A stretch of 44,221 bases of DNA from Clostridia bacterium. GTDB lineage: Bacteria; Bacillota; Clostridia; TANB77; CAG-508. The stretch covers positions 1 through 44,221 of the forward strand of contig JAAWKZ010000007.1 in assembly GCA_022797635.1 (NCBI GenBank). The letters are read 5' to 3'. The position numbers and the translations under genes are program-made. Below the pieces are notes generated by a model that saw only the letters and a program-made list of their open reading frames with translations, searched no databases and had not been told where the DNA came from. Below are positions 7,128 to 14,681 of the stretch, piece by piece (position 1 is the stretch's first letter; every line of letters begins with the position of its first letter).

Positions 7128-10100
7128 TTATCTCTTAACCTCTTCCATAATATAAAACTCTAATACATCATCTTCTTTAACGTCATTGTATCCTTCAATT
7201 TGAAGTCCACATTCAAAGCCTTTTGTTACTTCTTTAGCGTCATCTTTGAAACGTTTTAAAGATACTAATTTTCCATCATGGATAACTACATTTTCACGGA
7301 TAACACGAACTCCTGCATTTCTTTCTATTCTACCGTCAGATACATAAGCACCTGCAATGGTTCCAACCCCTGAAACTCTGAAAGTTTGTCTTACAATAGC
7401 ATTTCCTATTACTTTCTCTTCATAGATTGGCTCTAGCATTCCCTTCATAGCTGCTTCTACGTCTTCTAAGGCTTGATAAATAACAGAATATTGTTTAATT
7501 TCAACAGCTTCTTTTTCTGCCATATCTTTTGCTGTATTTACTGGACGTACATTAAATGCAAGAATAATACATTTTCCTGCTTTAGCAAGTTGAACATCTG
7601 ACTCTGTAACTGCTCCTGCTACTGCATGAATAACTCTTACCTTTACTTCGTCATTAGATAATTTTTCTAGTGATTGTTTTAAAGCTTGTGCTGTACCTTG
7701 TACATCTGCTTTTACAATAATATTTAATTGTTTTAAGTTTTCACTTTCCATTTTTTCAAATAAGTTGCTTAATGTTACTTTGCTGTTTTCCGCCATAATT
7801 TGTTCTCTCTCTTGACGTTTTCTTCTTTCAATTAAATGTTTTGCCATTTTTTCGTCTTTTACTTCATAGAAAGTATCTCCTGCTTCTGGCACTTCTGTCA
7901 ATCCCATGATTTCAACTGGAGTAGATGGTCCTGCTTTTTTAACTTTTTGTCCTTTATCATTTTTCATAGCACGAATTCTACCAATTGATTTTCCTACAAC
8001 GATAGTATCACCTTCATCTAAGGTTCCTCTTTGTACGAGCATAGATGCAATTGGTCCTTTTGCTTTATCTAGTCTTGCCTCAATAACAGTACCTTTTGCT
8101 TGTTTATTAGGATTTGCCTTTAATTCTTTCATGTCAGCTACTAATAGCACCATTTCTAATAAGTTGTCAATATTTAATTTCTTTTTAGCAGAAATTGGCA
8201 CATAGATAGTATCTCCGCCCCATTCCTCTGGTACTAGTTCATATTCCATTAATTCTTGTTTGATTTTTTCAACGTTAGCACCTGGTAAGTCAATTTTGTT
8301 GACTGCTACAATGATTGGAATTTCAGCAGCTTTTGCATGGTTGATAGCTTCTACTGTTTGTGGCATAACACCATCATCTGCTGCGATAATTAAAATTGCA
8401 ATATCTGTAATTTGAGCACCTCTTGCACGCATTGCAGTAAATGCTTCGTGTCCTGGTGTATCTAAAAATGTAATCTCTCTACCTTTAATATTTACTTTAT
8501 ACGCACCAATATGCTGGGTAATTCCTCCAGCTTCACCTTCAATGACATTGGTACTACGAATAGCATCTAATAGTGAAGTTTTTCCATGGTCAACGTGTCC
8601 CATAACAACAACAACTGGTGGTCTTGCTTCTAATTCATCAGCAGTATCTTCTGTGTCGTCAAATAGGATATCTTCTTCTTTTACTTCTTCTTTCTTGGTT
8701 GCAGTAATTCCAAATTCTTCTGCTACTAAAAATGCAGTATCAAAATCAATGGTGTTATTAATAGTAGCCATAATTCCATAATTAAATAGCTTTTTAATAA
8801 CCTCCCCACTGGTTTTCTTCATTTCCATAGCTAAGTCTTTTACTGTAATCATTTCTGGGATAGTAATTTCTTTTAATTCAAAGATTTTTTGTTTGTTTCT
8901 TTCCTCTTCTCTTTGTGGTTTACGTTTATTTCTCTTTCCACGAGCAGTTGTTAAATCATAGTAATCAAGCATTCCACCTTCTTGGTCATCAAACATATTA
9001 GATAATTGGTTTACTTGTTTTAAGTCTTTTAACTTACCTTCATTAAAGCTTTCTTGGAAACGGTCACCTTTTTTTGCTTTTGTTCCTTTTTTTGCTTTAT
9101 TATCTTCATAACGATTTGCTTTTTCTTTATCAATTGCTCTTGTGCTAATATCTCTTTTATCTTCTTTTTCTACAATCTCAGTAGCCATAATATCTTTGAT
9201 ATTACGGTCAATTCCTCTATTATCTAATGGGCGATTTCCATTTTGGAAACGGTTATTATTATTGTATCCATTTCCTTGACGATTATTTTGATAACCATTA
9301 TTTTGTCCATAAGGACGGTTATTATTTCTGTCAAATTGTCTATTGTCGCGGTTTTGGTAACCATTTTGTCTGTTATCTCTGTTTTGATAGCCACCTTGTC
9401 TGTTATCGCGATTTTGATATCCATTTTGCCTGTTATCATAACTACCATTTTGACGATTATTATATCCATTTCCTTGGTGATTATTTTGACCATAAGGACG
9501 GTTATTATTTCTATCAAATTGTCTATTATCGCGATTTTGGTAGCCATTTTGCCTGTTATCATAACTACCATTTTGACGATTATTATATCCATTTCCTTGG
9601 CGATTATTTTGGTAATTATTTACTCTATTTTCCGGATAAGAATTTTGTGTATTCGAAGGAACAGTAGTATTTTTGTTTTCTTCTACTACTGGTTTTTCTT
9701 CTTGTTTTGGTTTTACTTCTTCAACCTTTGGTTCTTCTTTTGGAGTTTCTTTCTTTATTTCTTCTACGACTGGTTCTGTTTCTGCAATTTCTGGTTCTAT
9801 TGGTTTTGTAGCTTCTTCTATAATTTCTCCCTTTTTCTCTTCTTTTTGAGGAGTTTTTAAACCAAATAATTCACTTACTGTCATTGGTTTTACAGGTTGT
9901 TTTCTGTAAACAATGTTATAGTCTTGATTTTTTCTTCTTTCTACAAAACCAACATCATTTCTATTGACTTCATGCTTTTCTTTCTTTTCTTCTTTTTCCT
10001 CAATGTCAGTGCGAATTACCTCACGTCTAATAATGACTGGGGTTTGTTTTTCTGCTTTCTTTTTATCGCTACTTTTCTTTTCTGACTGCTCTTCTTTCTT

Positions 10101-10286
10101 TTCTGTTTTTGCTATAGCCTTCTTTTCTTCACCTTTGAAACTTGCTTTAATTTTGCTTGCTTGTTCTTCTTCCACAGCACTCATGTGGCTAGTTGCCTCA
10201 ATTCCTAATTCCTGTGCTTTGGCTACCACCTCTTTACTTCCTAATCCTAATAATTTTGCTATTTCATGTATTTTAATTTTACCCAA
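7128..10286 (-). CDS. infB: Translation initiation factor IF-2 with Asn/Gln/Arg-rich tandem-repeat insert
   Basis: 1052 residues, longer than most Firmicutes IF-2. The N-terminal IF2_N module ([24 protein letters not shown]) is followed by a Lys/Glu-rich segment and then a low-complexity part (about residues 220-350) built of [20 protein letters not shown] and RPYGQNN repeats. A second IF2_N module ([17 protein letters not shown]) precedes the GTPase domain with G1 GHVDHGKT near 562, DTPGHEAF and NKID, then the beta-barrel and C-terminal fMet-tRNA-binding domains. IF-2 positions initiator tRNA on the 30S and promotes subunit joining. The start is TTG at 10284-10286, 7 nt after a GGGGGTG ribosome-binding site and overlapping the end of ylxQ by 8 nt, which suggests translational coupling. 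Confidence 0.95.
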   Translation of the reverse strand: MGKIKIHEIAKLLGLGSKEVVAKAQELGIEATSHMSAVEEEQASKIKASFKGEEKKAIAKTEKKEEQSEKKSSDKKKAEKQTPVIIRREVIRTDIEEKEEKKEKHEVNRNDVGFVERRKNQDYNIVYRKQPVKPMTVSELFGLKTPQKEEKKGEIIEEATKPIEPEIAETEPVVEEIKKETPKEEPKVEEVKPKQEEKPVVEENKNTTVPSNTQNSYPENRVNNYQNNRQGNGYNNRQNGSYDNRQNGYQNRDNRQFDRNNNRPYGQNNHQGNGYNNRQNGSYDNRQNGYQNRDNRQGGYQNRDNRQNGYQNRDNRQFDRNNNRPYGQNNGYQNNRQGNGYNNNNRFQNGNRPLDNRGIDRNIKDIMATEIVEKEDKRDISTRAIDKEKANRYEDNKAKKGTKAKKGDRFQESFNEGKLKDLKQVNQLSNMFDDQEGGMLDYYDLTTARGKRNKRKPQREEERNKQKIFELKEITIPEMITVKDLAMEMKKTSGEVIKKLFNYGIMATINNTIDFDTAFLVAEEFGITATKKEEVKEEDILFDDTEDTADELEARPPVVVVMGHVDHGKTSLLDAIRSTNVIEGEAGGITQHIGAYKVNIKGREITFLDTPGHEAFTAMRARGAQITDIAILIIAADDGVMPQTVEAINHAKAAEIPIIVAVNKIDLPGANVEKIKQELMEYELVPEEWGGDTIYVPISAKKKLNIDNLLEMVLLVADMKELKANPNKQAKGTVIEARLDKAKGPIASMLVQRGTLDEGDTIVVGKSIGRIRAMKNDKGQKVKKAGPSTPVEIMGLTEVPEAGDTFYEVKDEKMAKHLIERRKRQEREQIMAENSKVTLSNLFEKMESENLKQLNIIVKADVQGTAQALKQSLEKLSNDEVKVRVIHAVAGAVTESDVQLAKAGKCIILAFNVRPVNTAKDMAEKEAVEIKQYSVIYQALEDVEAAMKGMLEPIYEEKVIGNAIVRQTFRVSGVGTIAGAYVSDGRIERNAGVRVIRENVVIHDGKLVSLKRFKDDAKEVTKGFECGLQIEGYNDVKEDDVLEFYIMEEVKR
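9240..9620. repeat. In-frame tandem repeats inside infB
   Basis: Direct repeats are visible in the DNA. A block starting at 9421 recurs 123 bp later at 9544 (41 codons), and the segment coding RPYGQNN recurs 183 bp apart (9313 and 9496). All spacings are multiples of three, so the reading frame is kept and copy number could vary without breaking the gene. The encoded stretch is rich in Asn, Gln, Arg, Gly and Tyr and should be disordered. Confidence 0.85.
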
Positions 10287-10602
10287 TCACTTCACCCCCA
10301 TTAATAATACTTATTATCTTTTTCGAAAAACCAATATCTTTAATTCCTATCACTGCCTTATTTACCTTCCCCATTGCTTTACTTAATTCCTCTATGGATA
10401 ATATCGTATATATTGTAATCTGATATTTTTTTGCTTCTTCCTCAAAGGTTTTCTTTGTTCTTTCAGAAGCATCCTCAGCTACCAATACTAACTTCACCTT
10501 GCCTTTTTGCATTTCTTCTATACAGGCATCTGTACCAGCTACAATCTTTCCTGCTTTTGTGGCAATTCCTATTAGTCCACATATTTTTGTGCTATCGCTC
10601 AA
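10279..10602 (-). CDS. L7Ae-family ribosomal-protein-like RNA-binding protein (YlxQ type)
   Basis: 107 residues with the L7Ae/L30e fold pattern: [19 protein letters not shown] near the N-terminus, [19 protein letters not shown] in the middle and [12 protein letters not shown] later. Bacterial members encoded between ylxR and infB (B. subtilis YlxQ) bind kink-turn or structured RNA; their precise role is unresolved. The start is TTG at 10600-10602 preceded by AAAGGAGTAATAG. The gene ends 8 nt inside infB, so the two are probably translationally coupled. Family call is firm. Confidence 0.88.
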   Translation of the reverse strand: MSDSTKICGLIGIATKAGKIVAGTDACIEEMQKGKVKLVLVAEDASERTKKTFEEEAKKYQITIYTILSIEELSKAMGKVNKAVIGIKDIGFSKKIISIINGGEVIG

Positions 10603-10608
10603 ATTCTA

Positions 10609-10887
10609 TTACTCCTTTATTCTTTCTCTTAACTCTTCATAGATGTTATCTTCTATTTTCATTTCAAAACTTTTTTCTAATCTTCTTGACTTAATCGCTT
10701 TTTCTAAACATTCTGTATTATCACAAAGATATGCTCCTCTTCCTTGTGCTTTTCCTGTTTTATCTAATGAGATTTCTCCCTCTTTATTTTTTACAATACG
10801 AATTAAGTCTTTTTTATCCTTTTGTGTATTGCATCCAATACATGTTCTTTGTGGTAATTTTTTCAAAATGTTTGTCACTTCCTCCAT
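10609..10887 (-). CDS. rnpM: YlxR / RnpM RNase P modulator
   Basis: 92 residues. The YlxR domain is clear from PQRTCIGCNTQKDKKDLIRIV, the acidic turn, GKAQGRGAYLC and the basic AIKSRRLEKSFEMKI end. YlxR is now described in B. subtilis as RnpM, a small RNA-binding protein that modulates RNase P. It sits between nusA and ylxQ as in most Firmicutes. A good ribosome-binding site (GGAGG) lies just before the ATG at 10885-10887. The Cys pair CIGC and the later LC suggest a possible metal site, common in the family. Confidence 0.9.
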   Translation of the reverse strand: MEEVTNILKKLPQRTCIGCNTQKDKKDLIRIVKNKEGEISLDKTGKAQGRGAYLCDNTECLEKAIKSRRLEKSFEMKIEDNIYEELRERIKE

Positions 10888-10914
10888 TTTAAATGTATTT
10901 GCAAATTTTATACA

Positions 10915-12333
10915 TTATTCATCTGTTTTCTTTTTTGTCTTCCTTGTCTTCTTTTCTTTTGCAGGTTCTTCTTCTGCTTCATCAGCTACTTCTTCTTTTT
11001 TTGCCTTTGCCTTTTTAGTTGTTTTGTTTTCTTCTTTTACTTCTTCAACAACTTCACTTTCTTCTTTTTCAGTAGCTTTCTTCGTCGCTTTTTTAGCCTT
11101 CTTTTCTTCTACTGGCTCTTCTACTATTTCTTCCTTCTTCGTAGTTTTCTTTGTAGTCTTCTTAACTGGCTTTTCTTCTACTTCTTCTATTACTTCCTCT
11201 GTCTTAGCACTTTCCACTACTTCTTCTGCATTTTCAGCTTCCTCTTGAGCCTTTTGCATCATCTCTCTAAATTGAGATTCACTCTTAATATCAATTTTCC
11301 AATTTGTTAATTTTGCTGCTAATCTAGCATTTTGACCTGCTTTTCCAATGGCTAAAGATAGTTGGTCATCAGGAACAATAACTTGTGCAAATTTTTCTTC
11401 TTCATGAATATCTACTGCCATAACTTGTGCTGGAAGTAATGCTGAAGAAATATAGATAGCTGGATCTGCATTCCATTCGATCACATCAATTTTTTCTCCA
11501 CTTAATTCATTGATAATATTTTGAATACGAATTCCCTTTTGTCCTACGCAAGAACCAACTGGGTCAATATTTTCATTTGGAGAATATACTGCTACTTTAC
11601 TTCTACTTCCTGGGTCTCTTGAAACACTTTTTAGTTCAATAACTCCTTCATAGATTTCTGGAATTTCTAATTCAAATAATTTTCTAACAAAATCTGGACA
11701 TGCTCTTGATACCAATACTTGTGGTGAACCTTTTGCTCCTCTTTCTACATCTACTACATAAGCTCTTAATTTATCATTTACATGATATTTTTCAGTTGGT
11801 ATTTGTTCTCTTACTGTCATAATCCCTTCTAGTCTTCCTAAATCTAATACAACAACTCCACCATCAGCTTTTTGTACTAATCCTGATACTATTTCACCTT
11901 TTCTTTCATTAAATGCATCAAAAAGAACATTTCTAGACTCTTCTCTAATTTTTTGTACAATAACTTGCTTTGCTGTTTGTGCTGCAATTCTTCCGAAGTT
12001 CTTTGGAACAATCTCAATTTCAGCAACATCTCCAATAGCTAATTTTTTGCTTAGTTTTTGTGCATCTGCTAAATTAATTTGTAAGTTTGGATTTTCTACT
12101 ATTTCTACTACCTCTTTTTCGGCATATACATGAGTTTCTCCTGACTTACTATCCATGGTTACTTTTACATTCTCGCTAGATTCAAAGTTTCTTTTATATG
12201 CTGTTACTAAAGCAGTTTCAATAGACTCTAAAATAACATCTTTTTTAATTCCTCTTTCTTTTTCAAGTTCCTCTAGTGCTTCAATTAATTCTTTGCTATC
12301 AATAGCTGGTCCATTTGCTTTTGCCTTCTTCAT
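10915..12333 (-). CDS. nusA: Transcription termination/antitermination factor NusA with Lys/Glu-rich tail
   Basis: About 472 residues from the ATG at 12331-12333 (MKKAKANG). The frame is open further to a TTG at 12360, but that overlaps the end of rimP and has no ribosome-binding site, while AAGGAGG at 12352-12346 serves the ATG. The order is an N-terminal RNA-polymerase-binding domain (SKELIEALEELEKERGIKKD), an S1 domain (GEIVSGLVQKADGGVVVLDLG), then two KH domains (DPVGSCVGQKGIRIQNI and DDQLSLAIGKAGQNARLAAKL). The last ~110 residues are unlike standard NusA: alternating TTKKTTKKEE, EEKKAKKATKK and KAKKEE blocks resembling histone-H1-like or poly-Lys/Glu tails. NusA slows RNA polymerase and acts in termination and antitermination. 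Confidence 0.95.
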   Translation of the reverse strand: MKKAKANGPAIDSKELIEALEELEKERGIKKDVILESIETALVTAYKRNFESSENVKVTMDSKSGETHVYAEKEVVEIVENPNLQINLADAQKLSKKLAIGDVAEIEIVPKNFGRIAAQTAKQVIVQKIREESRNVLFDAFNERKGEIVSGLVQKADGGVVVLDLGRLEGIMTVREQIPTEKYHVNDKLRAYVVDVERGAKGSPQVLVSRACPDFVRKLFELEIPEIYEGVIELKSVSRDPGSRSKVAVYSPNENIDPVGSCVGQKGIRIQNIINELSGEKIDVIEWNADPAIYISSALLPAQVMAVDIHEEEKFAQVIVPDDQLSLAIGKAGQNARLAAKLTNWKIDIKSESQFREMMQKAQEEAENAEEVVESAKTEEVIEEVEEKPVKKTTKKTTKKEEIVEEPVEEKKAKKATKKATEKEESEVVEEVKEENKTTKKAKAKKEEVADEAEEEPAKEKKTRKTKKKTDE

Positions 12334-12350
12334 TTTTTCCCAATTCCTCC

Positions 12351-12815
12351 TTAATTCCAATGATATTTTAACTTCATTTTCGCAATATCTTTTCTCTGTA
12401 TTTCTCTAACTTCTTCTTTTCCTTCAATCTGTAATATTAATTTATCTTTGTCAAATGCTTGTAAATTACCTTCTATCTGCTTTTCTTTTTCTATTGGCTT
12501 AAATAAATTACACACAATTTCTTTTCCTATACTTGCTTGTAAATGTTTGTCTTTTCTAAGCACTCTTTCTACTCCTGGTGATGATACTTCTAGGAAATAT
12601 TGATCTTTAATGTAATTTGCTTCATCTAACATATCATTAATTGCATTATTTACTTTCTCACAATCTTCTAAACTTATTCCAGTAGGTGTATCAATGAAAA
12701 TTCTTAGGTAATAGTCTTGTGCTTCTTTTTCATAGATTACATCATATAACTCATAGCCCAAGTCTTCAATTGTTTTACAAATTAGGTTTTCCACCTTTTC
12801 TTCTATATTTGCCAT
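12351..12815 (-). CDS. rimP: Ribosome maturation factor RimP
   Basis: 154 residues, normal length. RimP hallmarks are visible: LGYELYDVIYEKEAQDYYLRIFID, GISLEDCEKVNNAINDMLD and the strongly conserved YFLEVSSPGVERVLRK. The C-terminal SH3-like domain contains GNLQAFDKDKLILQ. RimP assists 30S assembly and is the first gene of the rimP-nusA-infB operon. The ATG at 12813-12815 is preceded by AAGAAGGAG, and this site starts right after a TGTC/GGGAC element that makes up part of the operon's 5' leader. The stop (12351-12353) lies within the ribosome-binding site of nusA, so the two are coupled. Confidence 0.95.
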   Translation of the reverse strand: MANIEEKVENLICKTIEDLGYELYDVIYEKEAQDYYLRIFIDTPTGISLEDCEKVNNAINDMLDEANYIKDQYFLEVSSPGVERVLRKDKHLQASIGKEIVCNLFKPIEKEKQIEGNLQAFDKDKLILQIEGKEEVREIQRKDIAKMKLKYHWN

Positions 12816-12828
12816 TTTACTCCTTCTT

Positions 12829-12921
12829 TGTCAGGTTAGGGACACTTCTTAACTTCATTTTCTAGAGGTCTGTCCCCTATATGACATCTTTGTCACAAAA
12901 AGGAACGTCCCCAACCTGACA
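12829..12921. repeat. TGTC/GGGAC element, copy 3, in the 5' leader of the rimP-nusA-infB operon
   Basis: 93 bp with inverted ends TGTCAGGTTAGGGAC (12829 inward) and TGTCAGGTTGGGGAC (12921 inward). An internal hairpin-like GTGACAAAGATGTCAT lies near the right side. One end is exactly 13 nt before the rimP start codon. The other lies 7 nt from a separate 13-bp hairpin at 12929-12959. Confidence 0.88.
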
Positions 12922-12928
12922 TTTACGA

Positions 12929-12959
12929 TAGAAGCGTGGGATTTGTTCCCACGCTTCTA
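12929..12959 (-). promoter_or_regulatory. GC-rich leader hairpin of the rimP-nusA-infB operon
   Basis: A 13-bp perfect stem TAGAAGCGTGGGA / TCCCACGCTTCTA with a 5-nt loop lies about 15-50 nt downstream of the predicted transcription start. It has no T-run on either strand, so it is not a simple terminator. A role as 5' stabiliser, pause site or autoregulatory site for the operon is possible but unproven. Confidence 0.5.
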
Positions 12960-12980
12960 GTAATTAATCTTGTGATTATT

Positions 12981-13009
12981 AGTATACCCTATTTTTCTAG
13001 TAATTGCAA
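12981..13009 (-). promoter_or_regulatory. Sigma-A-like promoter of the rimP-nusA-infB operon
   Basis: On the minus strand TTGCAA (13009-13004), a 17-nt spacer and TATACT (12986-12981) are ideally spaced. Transcription would start near 12974, giving a leader of about 160 nt holding the GC-rich hairpin and repeat copy 3 before rimP. Confidence 0.7.
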
Positions 13010-13063
13010 GTGTTTTTTAACATTTTTGTTAAAATTTTCAAGTATTCATTCTTTCTATATTTT

Positions 13064-14587
13064 TTATAATACCACTAACACTGGTCTAAAACTACAGTTT
13101 GTGGCAGGTCCCCCTGATTTTCCTTGAAATGCATAGATTCCTGCTAGACTGCTACTTCCATATTCTCCACCACGTATCATAAATGGTGTTTCTGCACTTG
13201 GAAATTGTGAAAATTCCGCGTTCCAGCTATCGTCCCAATTAGAAATACTATTACTAGATACTTCATAAATAGCATCTCCATATTTCTCTTTATTAATTCC
13301 ATAATTGTTAGTGGAGTTATCTGTATTTGCCATTGTATAATTAAATTTTGTTTTATTAGCTCCTTTAATTAATACGTCTCCATAATCATATTGATTATTA
13401 CTACTAATTGCTCCGTCTGTTCCTACTTCTTTAACATAACTATTGTCTATATAACTTGCTGTGTATTCCCAAGCTCCTCCTACTAAATCATAAACCCCTG
13501 TAACATTACCTGTTGAACTCGCATTGACTGATTGTGTACTTGCATAATTAGTATTTGTACCTATATTTTGGCTTGAAATAGCGTTATCTCCTGCTGACCC
13601 TGTAATATAGCTTCCACTATTATTTATCCAAATTTTATCACTTTTTCCATACACACTTTGACTGAAATATGCCACAGCTCCCCATTCTGTATTTTTCATT
13701 AAGTGACTATTTAATGTTGGCTGATAATTTAAGCAAACTGAGTAACTTGTACCAATTTGGATATTTCTCCAACTTGTTATTCCTGGTTTTACTTGTAATG
13801 TTTTAGTTGTTACATTTGTATTGGTTGAACCTGTATTTTCTTGATTCGTACATTCTGTATGACTTGCTTCAAATTTAGCTACCCATATGCCTGTTATATT
13901 TTGTTCATATTGGAAAGCTGGGTGTACTACATATCCATCTGGGAAAGATGTATAGTTTTTTGTTGTCGCTGCATTATATTCTACAATATTCTTTCCTTCT
14001 TGAGCTGAATTATTTGTTGCTTCTTTTAAGAAACAAATATCTACTTTTCCAGTAATAGAATCTCCACCTTTATGATAGTTTTCTGTTATTCTATAGGCGT
14101 ATCTTGGAATCCACACAAACATACTACCTACAGAAGTTACTTTTTTTCCTTTCATTTCTTGTAAAGTTGCTGTTTCTACACTTGTAATTCCCTCTACTGT
14201 CATTCCATCTGTTAGCATAATATTGGCCCATTGTTTTGCTCCATAATTATACCAATTATCATCACTACTATCTGTTACAAACCAAGAGTCATCTTTCCAT
14301 TTTACAGGTATCATTCCTTCTCTTAATTTTGGACTATTAGCATTTTCTTCTAAATCAATAGTATTAACACCTGTTCCCGAACTGCCCACACTATCTATTA
14401 AGTCATTCGTTTTTTGTTCTTCTTTCTCCGAATAATTCTGTTGTACTTCTTGTGCTTCTTGAGCAGATTTCAAAAGACCTTGTCTACTTACTATTGTTCC
14501 TACGCTAGTACCAACAATAATTAAAATAACGATAATTGTAATTACTAGTACAAGTAATGTAACACCATCTTGTTTTTTTACATTCAT
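13064..14587 (-). CDS. Surface protein with type IV pilin-like N-terminus and SUMF1/C-type-lectin-like C-terminal domain
   Basis: 507 residues from ATG 14585-14587, chosen over the upstream open frame because AAGGAGG lies 10 nt before it. The N-terminus MNVKKQDG-VTLLVLVITI is a short basic leader, a Gly and a ~22-residue hydrophobic helix, like a class III (prepilin) signal, though the usual Glu at position +5 is missing. A coiled-coil region (QEAQEVQQNYSEKEEQ) follows. The rest resembles formylglycine-generating-enzyme/C-type-lectin-fold proteins: FVWIPRYAYR, GIWVAKFEAS, MKNTEWGAVAYFS, GVYDLVGGAWEYT, FMIRGGEYG and the end CSFRPVL. It is probably exported and surface-attached; the ligand is unknown. 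It stands alone and diverges from mutS2. Enzymatic activity is not implied. Confidence 0.75.
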   Translation of the reverse strand: MNVKKQDGVTLLVLVITIIVILIIVGTSVGTIVSRQGLLKSAQEAQEVQQNYSEKEEQKTNDLIDSVGSSGTGVNTIDLEENANSPKLREGMIPVKWKDDSWFVTDSSDDNWYNYGAKQWANIMLTDGMTVEGITSVETATLQEMKGKKVTSVGSMFVWIPRYAYRITENYHKGGDSITGKVDICFLKEATNNSAQEGKNIVEYNAATTKNYTSFPDGYVVHPAFQYEQNITGIWVAKFEASHTECTNQENTGSTNTNVTTKTLQVKPGITSWRNIQIGTSYSVCLNYQPTLNSHLMKNTEWGAVAYFSQSVYGKSDKIWINNSGSYITGSAGDNAISSQNIGTNTNYASTQSVNASSTGNVTGVYDLVGGAWEYTASYIDNSYVKEVGTDGAISSNNQYDYGDVLIKGANKTKFNYTMANTDNSTNNYGINKEKYGDAIYEVSSNSISNWDDSWNAEFSQFPSAETPFMIRGGEYGSSSLAGIYAFQGKSGGPATNCSFRPVLVVL

Positions 14588-14611
14588 CTTATGTTTTCCT
14601 CCTTGATTTAC

Positions 14612-14640
14612 TTGTATTTTACCCATTTTTATGGCATAAT
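14612..14640 (+). promoter_or_regulatory. Promoter for mutS2
   Basis: TTGTAT at 14612-14617, a 17-nt spacer and CATAAT at 14635-14640 precede the mutS2 start by 41 nt. It overlaps a candidate minus-strand promoter for the pilin-like gene. Confidence 0.55.
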
Positions 14641-14665
14641 AGTACATACAAAAATGATTTTGAAA
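14636..14665 (-). promoter_or_regulatory. Candidate divergent promoter for the pilin-like gene
   Basis: On the minus strand TTTCAA (14665-14660), an 18-nt spacer and TATTAT (14641-14636) lie about 50 nt before the ATG at 14587. The -10 overlaps the -10 of the mutS2 promoter on the other strand, so the two genes might compete for polymerase. Confidence 0.45.
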
Positions 14666-14681
14666 GGATACATTTACACCA

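Noticed and set aside
9240..9620. Regularly spaced repeats resembling a CRISPR array
   Set aside because: The repeats lie in frame inside infB, have spacings that are multiples of three and no unique spacers, and no cas gene is nearby.
9224..9860. Three long alternative frames over the repeat part of infB
   Set aside because: They are products of the in-frame DNA repeats read in other frames, with Ile- or His/Tyr-only composition and no ribosome-binding sites.
10643..11248. Plus-strand frame of 201 codons opposite rnpM and the nusA tail
   Set aside because: It is the shadow of the Lys/Glu-rich NusA tail (Ser/Phe-rich in reverse); the minus-strand genes are certain.
12929..12959. Rho-independent terminator upstream of rimP
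   Set aside because: The stem is strong but neither side is followed by a run of T; it is listed as a leader hairpin instead.
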